This document shows positions 19,855-29,505 of a stretch of DNA of 64,000 bases, piece by piece (the first letter of the stretch is position 1; the number at the start of each line of letters is the position of its first letter). Where the stretch lies: contig OZ034972.1 of the NCBI GenBank assembly GCA_964030785.1, positions 54,213,538-54,277,537 of the forward strand, given 5' to 3'. The notes below the pieces were generated by a model, which was not told where the DNA came from, did no database searches, and worked only from the letters and a program-made list of their open reading frames with translations. The stretch is from Siderastrea siderea (lineage: Eukaryota; Cnidaria; Anthozoa; Scleractinia; Rhizangiidae). The translations under genes and the position numbers were made by a program.

Positions 19855-21344
19855 TGGGGTATATTAACAGTCAAATAGGTGGAACTAGCCAAACGATGAG
19901 TGAAAGTGGAAAGGTGGGTCCTCCTGGCCCAGGGGGTCCTCCTGGTCCCGAGGGTCCTGCTGGGCCGAAGGGTGACAAAGGCCCAGTGGGACCACAAGGT
20001 CCTTTTGGACCGAAAGGTGAAAAAGGTGCCACAGGACCACAAGGTCCTCAGGGTTCAAAAGGTGATAAAAATGAAAAAGGTGATAAAGGTGAAAAAGGTG
20101 ATAACGGTGATAAAGGTGAAAAAGGAGATCCTGGGTCTCAAGGTATTGCAAACGTTTCTGATGATATTGATATGCAAAATAAGTACAATATTTTAAGGTT
20201 AAAACCCAACCCTTATCCTATCCATGGTGATTTAACAAAAGTGATAAATTATCAGGACATGAGAAATATCTTTCTTTCAAAAAAGGAAGGAGGACAAATG
20301 GAAGCAAATATTAATATGAATAATAATACAATCTTCAACGTAAAAGACCCAGTACAGGCAGATCAAGCAACAAACAAAAAATATGTCGATAATCAACTTG
20401 TGAAAAAACTGGATAAAGATGTTGATATTGATATGAAAAACAATTCGATTGTGAATCTTAAATTTCCATCAAACCAAAAAGACGCCACAAGTGTAGAGTT
20501 TGTCAACAAACACAAAAACTTTTTCTAAAATTTGATGGTACTAACAGAATGACTGGAGATTTAAATTTAAATAATAATAAAATTCTTAATTTAGAAACCG
20601 ATGAAAAAAATCAACAATCAGCAGTTAATGTTGATTTAATGACAAAAAAAATTCATGAATCACATATCACTACCTCATCATCACAAAAAGACGTTTTTAG
20701 ATATTTAATGGATGATGTTGATGACTCTTCAAGTGAAAACAACATCCAAGTTCTGGGTATTGTAGATTTTTCCAAGTCTCCACATCAAATAAATAAAAAA
20801 GCTTACTATCTCAAACTCCTGTTCGATAAAAGCTCACCCAGTCAGTACCAATCACGCATCGGTTTTAACCTATATAAACTTCCTATCGGTTACTACACTA
20901 TGGTCGTTGAATGGTTTCCACCAGAAATGAATCAGGTGAGTGTTACACCGCAAGCAACGACGATTGCAATTTCAAATCATTCAACCAAAGCATTCGAAAA
21001 GTACACCAAAACAATTATTCATTTTCACAGATGGAATAGCCCACCTCCACAATTTCTTTATCTTGATCTCCACGGTACAGTTAGTAAACCATCATCAACG
21101 TCAATTGGTCATCTAATTGTTTATGGTGTTAAAGAAACAATTTCAAATGTTGATCCAAGTGTCTATATGACAGCGCTTTTGTTATTGAAAATGGGAAAAT
21201 GGTAATGCAAACAGAATTGTCTTTAAACGGACATAATTTGAGTGGTTCCATTCATTATATACATGGGTATTTAAATACCAAAAATGGATACGCATTTTTA
21301 TTAAATGGTTTAGATAAATTATTATTTTTAAATGATATTCAATA
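19854..21344 (+). pseudogene. Collagen-like tail-fibre protein, two frameshifts
   Basis: ATG 19854 overlaps the ATPase stop; TATATA sits directly upstream. Residues about 20-95 are Gly-X-Y collagen repeats ([16 protein letters not shown]; later GDKGEKGD). A shaft follows with repeats of the phage tail-fibre kind: MNNNTIFNVKDPVQADQATN then KKYVDNQL, and later LNLNNNKILNLE. Frames shift near 20525 and again near 21175, with the last frame ending at 21344 (LNGHNLSGSIHYIHGY). This would be a trimeric receptor-binding fibre projecting from vertices (inference from architecture). Collagen stem plus phage-like fibre repeats in an animal element is uncommon. Confidence 0.8.
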
Positions 21345-21587
21345 ATGGATACAACAGTTTTTCATCTCAAACGAAAAAATGAATATAAACTTGTTACTTT
21401 AAAAGTTAAAAAACATACTCAAAATTTTAATGATTCAATACATTTATTCTCTTCAAATAATGCAACTCGAACACAAAAAATAAATATTAATTTAGATGTT
21501 TCGTTTTGTTATATAATTGTGGAAATGAATACTTTATTTCCATCAGGAGAAGAATTCTTACTATTTATGGAATATAGAGTGCCATAA
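21345..21587 (+). CDS. Small ORF downstream of fibre
   Basis: An intact frame of 80 codons starting directly after the fibre stop. Predicted beta-rich, no motif I recognise (TVFHLKRKNEYKLVTLKV ... FLLFMEYRVP). Its tight linkage suggests co-expression with the fibre; it could be a fibre-associated or chaperone-like protein, but this is only position-based. Confidence 0.5.
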   Translation: MDTTVFHLKRKNEYKLVTLKVKKHTQNFNDSIHLFSSNNATRTQKININLDVSFCYIIVEMNTLFPSGEEFLLFMEYRVP

Positions 21588-21596
21588 ACATTTTTT

Positions 21597-21612
21597 TATA
21601 TTATATAGCACA
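21597..21612 (+). promoter_or_regulatory. TATA-like box before membrane-type gene
   Basis: TATATTATATAG ends 4 bases before ATG 21613. Confidence 0.5.
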
Positions 21613-22078
21613 ATGCAGAATATATATGAATTCAACCATATCGACCAAACACTTTCTAAAGAGAAGGTTAAAAAAATGAAAGATTTTTATGCTTATTACC
21701 ACAAGAAACATTATGGTTATGAAAAGCTGTACCGCAGTTTTCGTGGAAAAAATTTTGTTTGTAATCTTTCAGCTGGCAAATTAATTATTAGTGCCGTAGA
21801 ACCCAGTTGTCATGGCAACTTCAACTGGTGTTTTTCTTCTTTTAAAAACAGTGGCAAGTCTTAAGAAATACGATAAGAAAACAGAACAAGCAAATTTTGC
21901 CCGTATCGAATACCAAAAAATCCTTGATGAGATTCGCTTTTACCTCAGAGGCGAAGCTTTCGACGAAAAGATCTTTCTTGATAGATTGAAAATGATAGAT
22001 AATTTCGTCACTGATCATTGTATGGAGATTCCGCCATCTATTTCTAAAAAGTATGAAAAAACATTCACTCCGTTGTAG
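21613..22078 (+). pseudogene. Small membrane-associated protein, one frameshift
   Basis: The first frame (21613 to about 21795) encodes a basic N-terminal part (KVKKMKDFYAYYHKKHYGYE) and CNLSAGKLIISA. The second frame, from about 21800 to 22078, gives a hydrophobic TSTGVFLLLKTVASL, then a helical tail (EIRFYLRGEAFDEKIF, DNFVTDHC). One hydrophobic segment flanked by helices suggests a membrane or amphipathic protein. The family is not identified. The order basic helix - hydrophobic segment - helix hairpin is preserved across the break, which supports a single ancestral gene. Confidence 0.5.
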
Positions 22079-22088
22079 ATTTTCAAGT

Positions 22089-22107
22089 AATTATATACGC
22101 TTACAAA
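22089..22107 (+). promoter_or_regulatory. TATA-like box before mini-gene
   Basis: TATATA (22091-22096) lies 11 bases upstream of ATG 22108, in the same arrangement as the other genes. Confidence 0.4.
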
Positions 22108-22275
22108 ATGATTGCAACTTTGCAAACTATTTGTTAATTGGTTATTTTTGAACTTCTTTCACCGCCCGAAATTAAGCAAATAAGATTCATTACTCCTGAG
22201 TGTGTTTCAAAAATATTGTTACCAACTCGAGATGAAGATGGCTACCCAATTTCAGGCTATGATGTGGTTCCATAA
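22108..22275 (+). pseudogene. Short gene remnant with in-frame stop
   Basis: From ATG 22108 the frame is open except for TAA at 22135-22137 and ends at 22275. It encodes about 55 residues with IRFITPECVSKILLPTRD and GYPISGYDVVP. No family is recognised. The TATA-like box and the otherwise clean frame suggest that a small gene existed. Confidence 0.4.
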
Positions 22276-22330
22276 TAAAATTTCCGACATCTTTCGGTAT
22301 GTGTTGTGAAGAACACCCTATTAAAAAATG

Positions 22331-22350
22331 TATATTCAATATATCTTAAC
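22331..22350 (+). promoter_or_regulatory. TATA-like box before 22351 gene
   Basis: TATATTCAATATATC lies 5-20 bases upstream of ATG 22351. Confidence 0.45.
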
Positions 22351-22761
22351 ATGGCTGTCTGTACAGATCAACAAACGATCTCACAAGACTTATCAACAGA
22401 AGATGTATTTATAAATCAACAAGAAATCCCACAAGACTGGCTGAAAGAAGATGTACATTCAGATCTACAAGAGATCTCAGAAGAATGGCCAACTAAAGAA
22501 AGCTTTAAAAAAAGAGAAATCTTAAAATGGAGAAATATTTCAGACGATGTATACAAAATTAAAAAGGTTTCACACCGGGGAAGTAAATTTGGGATTTCAG
22601 CTATTTTAACTTTAAAAACAAAATATGGAGATGAACTTCTTGTATGGGCTCCTAAACGCCTTGCTGAAGATCTTGAAGATGAATCTTATCAATTTGTTTA
22701 TAAAATAGGTCTCAAAACGTCTGCTGACGGAAATGAATATTTTGATTATGAATTAATGTAA
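22351..22761 (+). CDS. Possible OB-fold/nucleic-acid-binding protein
   Basis: An intact frame of 136 codons; ATG 22351 preferred over 22306 because of the promoter box between them. Residues 1-50 contain degenerate repeats of the kind QEIPQDWLKEDV / QEISEEWPTKES. The C-terminal 85 residues are beta-rich (YKIKKVSHRGSKFGISAILT, DELLVWAPKRLAEDL), which could be an OB-like fold. I do not recognise a named family. It is the last plus-strand gene of the element. Confidence 0.5.
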   Translation: MAVCTDQQTISQDLSTEDVFINQQEIPQDWLKEDVHSDLQEISEEWPTKESFKKREILKWRNISDDVYKIKKVSHRGSKFGISAILTLKTKYGDELLVWAPKRLAEDLEDESYQFVYKIGLKTSADGNEYFDYELM

Positions 22762-23102
22762 GCAACAGAGACCACCAATAAAGTTAAACAATAGCGTCTG
22801 CATTCCTGAAGGCTTGAAAAATTTTAAGACCAAGAGTTATTTTTCAGGATGAGTGATTTAAGAAGTCGCACTGTATTTTTTCAAGCTTGAGTTGCTAAGG
22901 GGGTTTCCCTTCAGTGCTTGTACGAGAATATAAATTACGTCATTGTCTGCTAAAACTTAATTTACATTTGTATCTCACTAAAGCGGAACGGTGAAGAAAC
23001 GGCAAAAGTTTTAAGGAATTAAAAAAAATATATGTGTTCTGTGTTAGTTTTGTTTCATTTTTTTTGTGTGTGTTATGCAGACGCTAACGTGCGAAAGAAT
23101 AT

Positions 23103-23462
23103 TTAATCATCATCTTCTTCTTCTTCTTCTTCCCAAAAACGAATAAATTTTTCGTTGCATGGTAAGTTGATATGATGAATAACTCCATTTTCAAAACAAA
23201 TTGAACATACCCCGGTTGATTCAGCACCTATATCATAAAGATTACTAAAAGTCCATGCATTTACGATTCATTGCCGCTCTTCACAAAACGGCGCATCAAG
23301 AATATCCTCATGAATTTCTTTCCAACCCCTTGCTAATCCGTTATATGCGCTGTGCCAGTCGTAAGTATCAGAGCAAATCTTTACTAAAGGTATATTCTCG
23401 ATCGGAGGAGTGTACAGCAGTTTATGTTTGATTCCTTGCTTAAAACAGGGGTAACAAAGCAA
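23103..23462 (-). pseudogene. Cysteine-rich ORF near right TIR, one stop
   Basis: Read on the minus strand from ATG 23462, an in-frame TGA at 23268-23270 interrupts a frame that continues to TAA at 23103. The first half has CYPCFKQG and DTYDWHSAYNGLARGWKE; the second has VCSICFEN and NLPCNEKF, then ends in a poly-acidic tail. The CxxC pairs suggest zinc binding. No family is recognised. Confidence 0.5.
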
Positions 23463-23604
23463 TTACCAGCGGCAGTTATTATGCTCTAAGCATATTATTA
23501 TACGCACAAGTTGCTGCCTGTTATGACAGAAAGGTTATTTTAATAACTCATTGTGTACCTCTTTCCAACCAAAAGCTGTTTGTTGCCTTATTTTCATGGT
23601 AAGA

Positions 23605-23931
23605 TATGTAATGCTCTAATTGAGAAACTTTTGATATGATACAAGATTTGTGATTATCTAATTGAAAGAATTTTTTAAAATAATAGGAGATGCTTCGTTT
23701 TAATATTTTCTTCTTTTTTTGAATGCTGGGTGGTTTATTTCAGTTAATAAGTAGCATATAGAGAGTCAGACAAATACTACCTGGTCCTCAGGCTTTTATT
23801 TTCGTATTTTAAAGCTCCCAACATAATAAACAAGTGAGCAAAAGAGCGTGTTTATTATGGTGGGAGCTTTAAAATACGAAAATAAAAGCCTGAGGACCAG
23901 GTGGTATTTGTCTGACTCTCTATATACTACT
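23605..23931. repeat. Polinton right terminal inverted repeat with tip palindrome
   Basis: Inverted copy of 6722-7048. Its outer 182 bases again form a near-perfect hairpin (arms ending AGTAGTATATAG-type, loop around AGCAAAAGAG). The loop is in the same relative orientation as in the left repeat. Confidence 0.9.
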
Positions 23932-23936
23932 CTTTG
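23932..23936. other. Polinton right target-site duplication (CTTTG)
   Basis: Directly follows the right terminus ...TATATACTACT. Confidence 0.7.
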
Positions 23937-24224
23937 TTATGTAATTGGTGACGATTCACATCGAACGAAAGCGGGCCGTTCAACTCCAAAAATTCGCTCC
24001 CAAAAGTTAGATTTAACGAACTTTCTGATTAAACTTTTAATCCGCCTTGGTAGAAAGTATTATTTTCATTTCACTTGCCAAAAACAAGGCCTTTTTGTTC
24101 GACGTGTGTCGATTTATTGGGGATTGAAAATTGGACCGAAATTGCTTTCGTCCCTTGTCTCTTTCTTTACTGTTAGTCAGCTGTTAGTTACTGGTGATAC
24201 GCCCATAGTAACTGCTGTATGCGG

Positions 24225-24379
24225 TTTTCGTCTTGCCGATAGAATTTTACCAGACGGGTAACCAGATAGCATGATGCTTTGTTCAGTCACGTTTATTGTT
24301 TTGAATCAACAAGATTGATTTGCACGATGAATATTTAGCCAGCATTACGGTCAAATATGACTCCTCTGCGCCCTGTGCA
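24225..24379 (-). repeat. Dispersed repeat, copy 3 (inverted)
   Basis: On the minus strand it reads from CACAGGGCGCAGAGGAGT to AGAATTCTATC-like sequence, matching 5731-5885. It lies on the other side of the Polinton in opposite orientation. Confidence 0.65.
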
Positions 24380-24857
24380 TATTGGGCTTCAACTTCCCGT
24401 GTACGTGCCCGTTCATTGGAGAGGTTACAAAGCCAGTCCTGGTATTTAGATAAATACGTGTATCATTACGTGTCTCAGTATTGTCTTTCCACTGAGTGCC
24501 TCCCCGCAGTGATGTTTTGCGCGAACCGTTTGAGGCTATTAACTTAAAAACTGTCGCAGCTTTTGTTTTTGATATATATTTTACTAACAGACAAAGCAAA
24601 CGTTAAATAGATTATTTGTTCGGTCGCATGCAATTTTGAACTGACCGGGGAAAGTGAGTGTTCGCGCAAAAACATCTCTGCTGGGGAGGGTTGGGGGAAA
24701 GCGTAGGCCTTTATCGATTTTGCTAGTAAAACAAGCATATTATGCTACTAGTTGTGCCCAATTTTTTTCCAAGTTATGCTCGTTGTTGAAAATTATGCTA
24801 AATTTTCTTAAAGTATGCTTCCTTATACGATCAGGAAATGGGACTTTTTCACGTCAG

Positions 24858-25559
24858 ATAGTTCATTGTCCTTCCTGCATACTTATTAACATTTAGTAAT
24901 GGGAAAGTCAACCCAGACGAGCAAGCTCGCTGAGGAAGACACGAAGGTGCTAATAGAGTAAGCAGAAGGGGTGGGTGGGTGGGGCGATTACAACCAAAGT
25001 TAGTCAAACTGACAACTATGAATAATTAACACATGCTTATATACAATGCACGAAGTCTAATGAATATTAATAGGGTATACATAATGCATTCAAAGTAATG
25101 TGTCTGAAATGGCTGTGTAACGGACAAGCGATTAAATTTACCATTTGTTTCTATTGAGCTTTTGGTGGTTCTACACCAACGACTATTGTTCCCCTAATTG
25201 TTGAGGCACGTCACCCCTTGGGAGAGGTTTTCAACCCCCCCCCTCCCCTTTGAGTTGGCCGCGGACCAAGAGCGACTCCTAAAGTACACTAGCCAAATAA
25301 CAGCCTTTCTAATCGGAACGTTACCTCACGTGGCTAGAAATGTGTGCTGTTGGCCACAATATTATTTCAAGGGAGTTTCGACGATTAGTAAGGGTTTGGA
25401 AAATGAGGATTGGGATTGAGGATGGGGGAGGTAGGAGCTATATTTTGGTATATCTGCCTGGATAATCTAGGGGATTCTTTAGCGATAGGTGCAGCGCAGT
25501 CTGGGTTGACCTTCCCACAACTAAATGCTAATAAGTATGCAGGAAGGACAATGAACTAT
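24858..25559. repeat. Non-autonomous element with 61-bp TIRs
   Basis: The left arm 24858-24918 begins ATAGTTCATTGTCCTTCCTG and is matched inverted by 25499-25559 with a handful of differences. No transposase-like ORF lies between. No target duplication is obvious. Confidence 0.7.
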
Positions 25560-28500
25560 CCTGGGCCTTATGTCTAAGGAACACAATAGCTAACACGCGA
25601 TTGGCTCTAAACACACTCTCTTGAGAATTTACGCACGCTCGACACTACAATTGTTAGACAGGGGTCTTCAGTAAGCAACATAAGCTAATGTTGACCTCCA
25701 TTGCAGAAACCTGGCATACTGATAAGTCTGCATGTGTGATGCTAAAGAGCAAAAAAGGTTTGAAGGTCCGTCTCGCAGAGACTTAATGAGGGCATGGTTG
25801 GAAGGCAGACCCTGTTTTCAGGAAAGCAAAGCATCATTGTTTGACTTATTCCTTTAGGCCCCTTGTGGAGCAAAGGGCGTTTTACCCGACCAAAATCGTC
25901 GAATCTGTCATCACCACCAAAGAGTTGAGCTTTGGAAAGGCTTGATCTTTTGGCAGACTGAAATAACGGGGAACGAACCCGTACGTTCATGCGATTAAGT
26001 TTTCTAAAGACAAAATCACCGAATCCTTAAAAGAAAGATTCAGCTTGTTTTTGAAATAACTCTCCTCAGTGATGATTGATAAATAAGACTTGACTAAGGG
26101 TATATCCATGGGGTTAGCAGGCCCGGGGAGGGGAAAAACAATCGCCGATCTCCCTTACTTGTTGAATATGGCTCTCATTTTCCCAATAATCGAGTCAACT
26201 GATCCAAGCGCTAAACACTAACGACAGCAATAGTGCAAAACAAACAATTCACCAAACAATGGGCACGTATCAAAATGCACCACCGCCCCAGGTTCAGGCC
26301 ACCTGGAGCTGCCGAGCACATGTCTTTGTGAGGTGGATTCTATTTCTAGTGCACTTCTTTCTTTCTGATACGGGGTGGTATGTTGCCTAGCAACCAAAAT
26401 TGCTTACGCCCCGCTTAGTGAAGGCAGGTCAATAGGTCCCTTGAGATTCTTTAAAGTTTAACATTTTCTCTTCTGACGCTGATAGCCACACTTCTGATAA
26501 GAGCAAAATTATAATCATCGGGTTTCGAGCAAACAGGGCACGAAACAGATGGTAAGAAAAGTCTGAGCACCCTCAGCAAGGACTGAAAGGAAAAAGTTTC
26601 TATGTTATATTGTTCACGCCATGATTCGTCGTTTCATCTTTCGCCCATGACCCTTTCTTAGCCACCAAGACTCTGCGAGTTGCCAGTGCAATCAATATTG
26701 GCAAAAACCAGGGAAAGGGGGATATCATCGGTACTGCTATTGCAACAGGAGCAATCATTGACGCAATGAAACACAAAAGAGGCCCAATCTTTGAGAAATG
26801 TTGGAAACACACTGGCGTTAACGTGGTTTCTTTTGCAATTAGAGGTCTTAGTTGAAAACATTGACCCCTATGAGCCCTCAGCAGGATAGGGCGTAAAATG
26901 TTTCAACGGATTCCCCCGCTTGTCACGTTGAGCTTTCGAGTCTAATGACCTCATATCAAAATCATCGCGATCAAAGCCACCCAAGTGTCGCTGTACCAGC
27001 GATTTTCCAAGTCTTGGCCAGAGAAAAGCATAGGATCAGTACGAGGCAATTTTGGAAACCAATCCGCTTGCCTTAAGAGTGAAAGATTAAAAGACATTCT
27101 AGGAAAAGATCTCTTTCCATCAACAATAGGACAATGAGGTCTGAAATCTGCGTTCATTTGTAGAGCGTGCCCACGGCCCGACCAAGCACGGAAAAACGAC
27201 CATGCTGTCTACTGGCGCATCGATCCCGCGACCAGAGAAACTTTCGTGAAGAGACTATAATCCCTTAAGAACCGCCCACATTTCTTAAATGTTAATATGC
27301 CCGTCTCGCATGTTATAATTTAGTGAAGAGGCAAGTTCTGAACTGCTCCCCATTGGAAGAAAAACGCGCCTGGGGTAACGGAGATGACTATTTACTTAAG
27401 AACCTGGGGATGGACAGGGAAAAGGGAACGCAAATTCCCATTAACTTCCCGAGGAACTACAAGGTGACAGCGGTTCCACGCAAAAAGTATTTGCTCACGT
27501 AGTCGAGCTAATCTTCTTATCCTCAGGTATGCGAAAAGCCCATACGATAGAAACCACAACAATTTCCAAATAATGGAACTGGTATACAGGGACCAGAACG
27601 CATTTGGACTGTACAGACTAGTATATATATATACATGCATACAATGGCATCTCCGCAGATTGACAACTGTATTTAGGCATTCTCTGTGACGTCGGAAGTG
27701 ACCAAAAGGCCTCAAAGAACAGCTCCCCACTGAAGCGATCATCAATGTAAAGAGAACATGCGATCCTTAAACTCCTGAAAGTTTTGTGGGACCTAGCTAG
27801 TCTAACCATTTGGTATACAAAGGCAAAGGGCCCTAATGCTTTCGGACTATAACCATTGGTTTAATTTCAGCAGGAAAAATTATCAGAACCCCCTTTCTGA
27901 ACTCCCCGGAATGAGATTTTAGCTTTTAAAGAAAAATATAGGGGATGGCCGCTCAACAGGAGTTCGACTGTATATTTAGTAAATCATGAAATAAATTTAT
28001 AGGCGTGAAATTTTAAAACAAACAACTTACTTTAGAAAGAATAAATATATGAAATTTATACATTTGAACTGCGGAAGAAAGTAATGAATGGAGAGACAAT
28101 AGTCGCAGTTATTTACGCAACTACGTTCATAACTTAATTAGAATAGTTTACCATGCCAGAATTAGAACTTACTAAAGGTTCCATCTTCACCCTTGACTGC
28201 GTTATCGAAAACGTCCGTTTCGTAAATCGGCAAAGCACCACAGAACTCCAGAATCTCCTTTGTAAGGGAAGATCTATCGGCATATCATTCTCGCTGATAG
28301 TGAAGCACAGTGAGCGCCAAAAAAAGCATTCTACTTTTCAGTTACGTCAAGGGGAGGTGGGGGGCAAGAAGTTATTTCAGCTTGTTTTCCTGGCGGGGGC
28401 AACTGGGGTTTTTTAGTTTAGTTTTTCTTTTTTTCTTTAGTTTTCTTAGTTTTTTAGTTTTCCTGGAGGAGGCAACTGCCCCCTCTGCCCCCCCTACCTT

Positions 28501-29505
28501 CCGCTAGGTAGGGCCCTGCTATTACAAAAACAGCGTCACCTATAGCGGCGCAGTCTTCCTTCCAACGTAAGACAAGCAGAGTCCCTTGGGCAGTATAAAG
28601 GTTTACTTAAACAAGTACTTTACGACACAACATTTGTGGAAAGCAGCTTCTTTTTTATATAGCTTATAATTAAAATTTTTAGTATTTATGTAGGATCCAT
28701 CCTCGGATACCCAGGGGCAGTTAGTGGGGGCGGGGGAAAGTCTATACGGGCGAAAAATCTGCGAAGAAAAGTCAAGAACGAAAATAGTCCGGGAGCTAGG
28801 AGCACAGAAATGATGTTTTGCACTTTCAGAGTACTGAAAAGGTTTGAACACGGATTTAGATTAAAACCTCCTCTTTCGCGCTAGGTAGTTTGTGGTTTCA
28901 AATTGTGGTATACGTTTTGAGTTAGAGCTATGCTTTTGTCAGTCGGTGCAGGTCAAACAGAGTGTAACATGAGAACGAGGCTGAAATTGCCACTCAATCT
29001 ATTCATAGAAACTTATTTAATAAGAAAATAAATGTTATCCAGATAACTGATAGGACTCTATAAAAGTTGATTTTATGGAAAGCACCACCGCTCACGCAAA
29101 GAAATCACATGATATGTGTCCTTGTTTTGTGTGACGTGTCACAGCATCTTCATTCATTGTTACATAGGAACAGAAACTTTTCGCTTACGATCATCTGCAA
29201 ACCGTTTGCTCTTTCAATTTGCTCTTTTCACACCAAAGAAGGGTAATATTTTTAAAATTTATAACTTGCTGAAATAAAAAGCTTGCCCAAAACCGTTAAA
29301 GTAGCGCCTTTTTACTGGAGCCTCACTTTCGTGTAATATAATTTATCATTCCGATAATAAACTTGGTAAAGAAAAAAAGCAATGTTTAATGAAATTTGCC
29401 CTCCAGAAAATATTTAAAATATAGTTGCCGGCAATTGTAGCGGAAAAAAGTTAAATATGACGTTTAGCTATGTTCTGTCAAGACCTACTATCAAACCCAA
29501 TTTAG

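Larger units (their letters stand above)
6722..23931. mobile_element. Endogenous Polinton/Maverick (adintovirus-type), 17.2 kb
   Basis: It is bounded by 327-bp terminal inverted repeats that begin with AG and end with CT, flanked by a CTTTG duplication. Inside are all hallmark genes: protein-primed DNA polymerase B and integrase, plus a morphogenetic set (adenain-like protease, hexon, penton, FtsK/HerA-type ATPase) and accessory genes. Polintons are both transposons and genomes of adintoviruses. This copy has frameshifts or stops in at least ten genes and a MITE in the penton gene, so it cannot be autonomous. Hexon, the zinc-ribbon gene, the core-like gene and some small ORFs are still open. 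Confidence 0.95.
23937..29505. other. Long gene-poor stretch
   Basis: I see no ORF with recognisable motifs or splice sites. It contains the inverted third copy of the 5731-type repeat and a 61-bp inverted-repeat element (24858-25559). G/T- and T-rich stretches near 28390-28480 look like low-complexity sequence. Confidence 0.5.

Noticed and set aside
19885..20151. Minus-strand ORF rich in His/Leu/Asp
   Set aside because: Antisense shadow of the collagen repeat.
12920..23270. Genetic code with reassigned stops in the Polinton
   Set aside because: Broken genes carry TAA, TAG and TGA as well as frameshifts, while intact genes end normally; decay explains it.
25680..26100. Words such as LTSIAETWHTDKSA that recall a LINE endonuclease
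   Set aside because: Only one short match, followed by stops in every frame; not enough to call a LINE fragment.
27392..27745. 117-residue minus-strand ORF
   Set aside because: No motif, splice context or compositional support.
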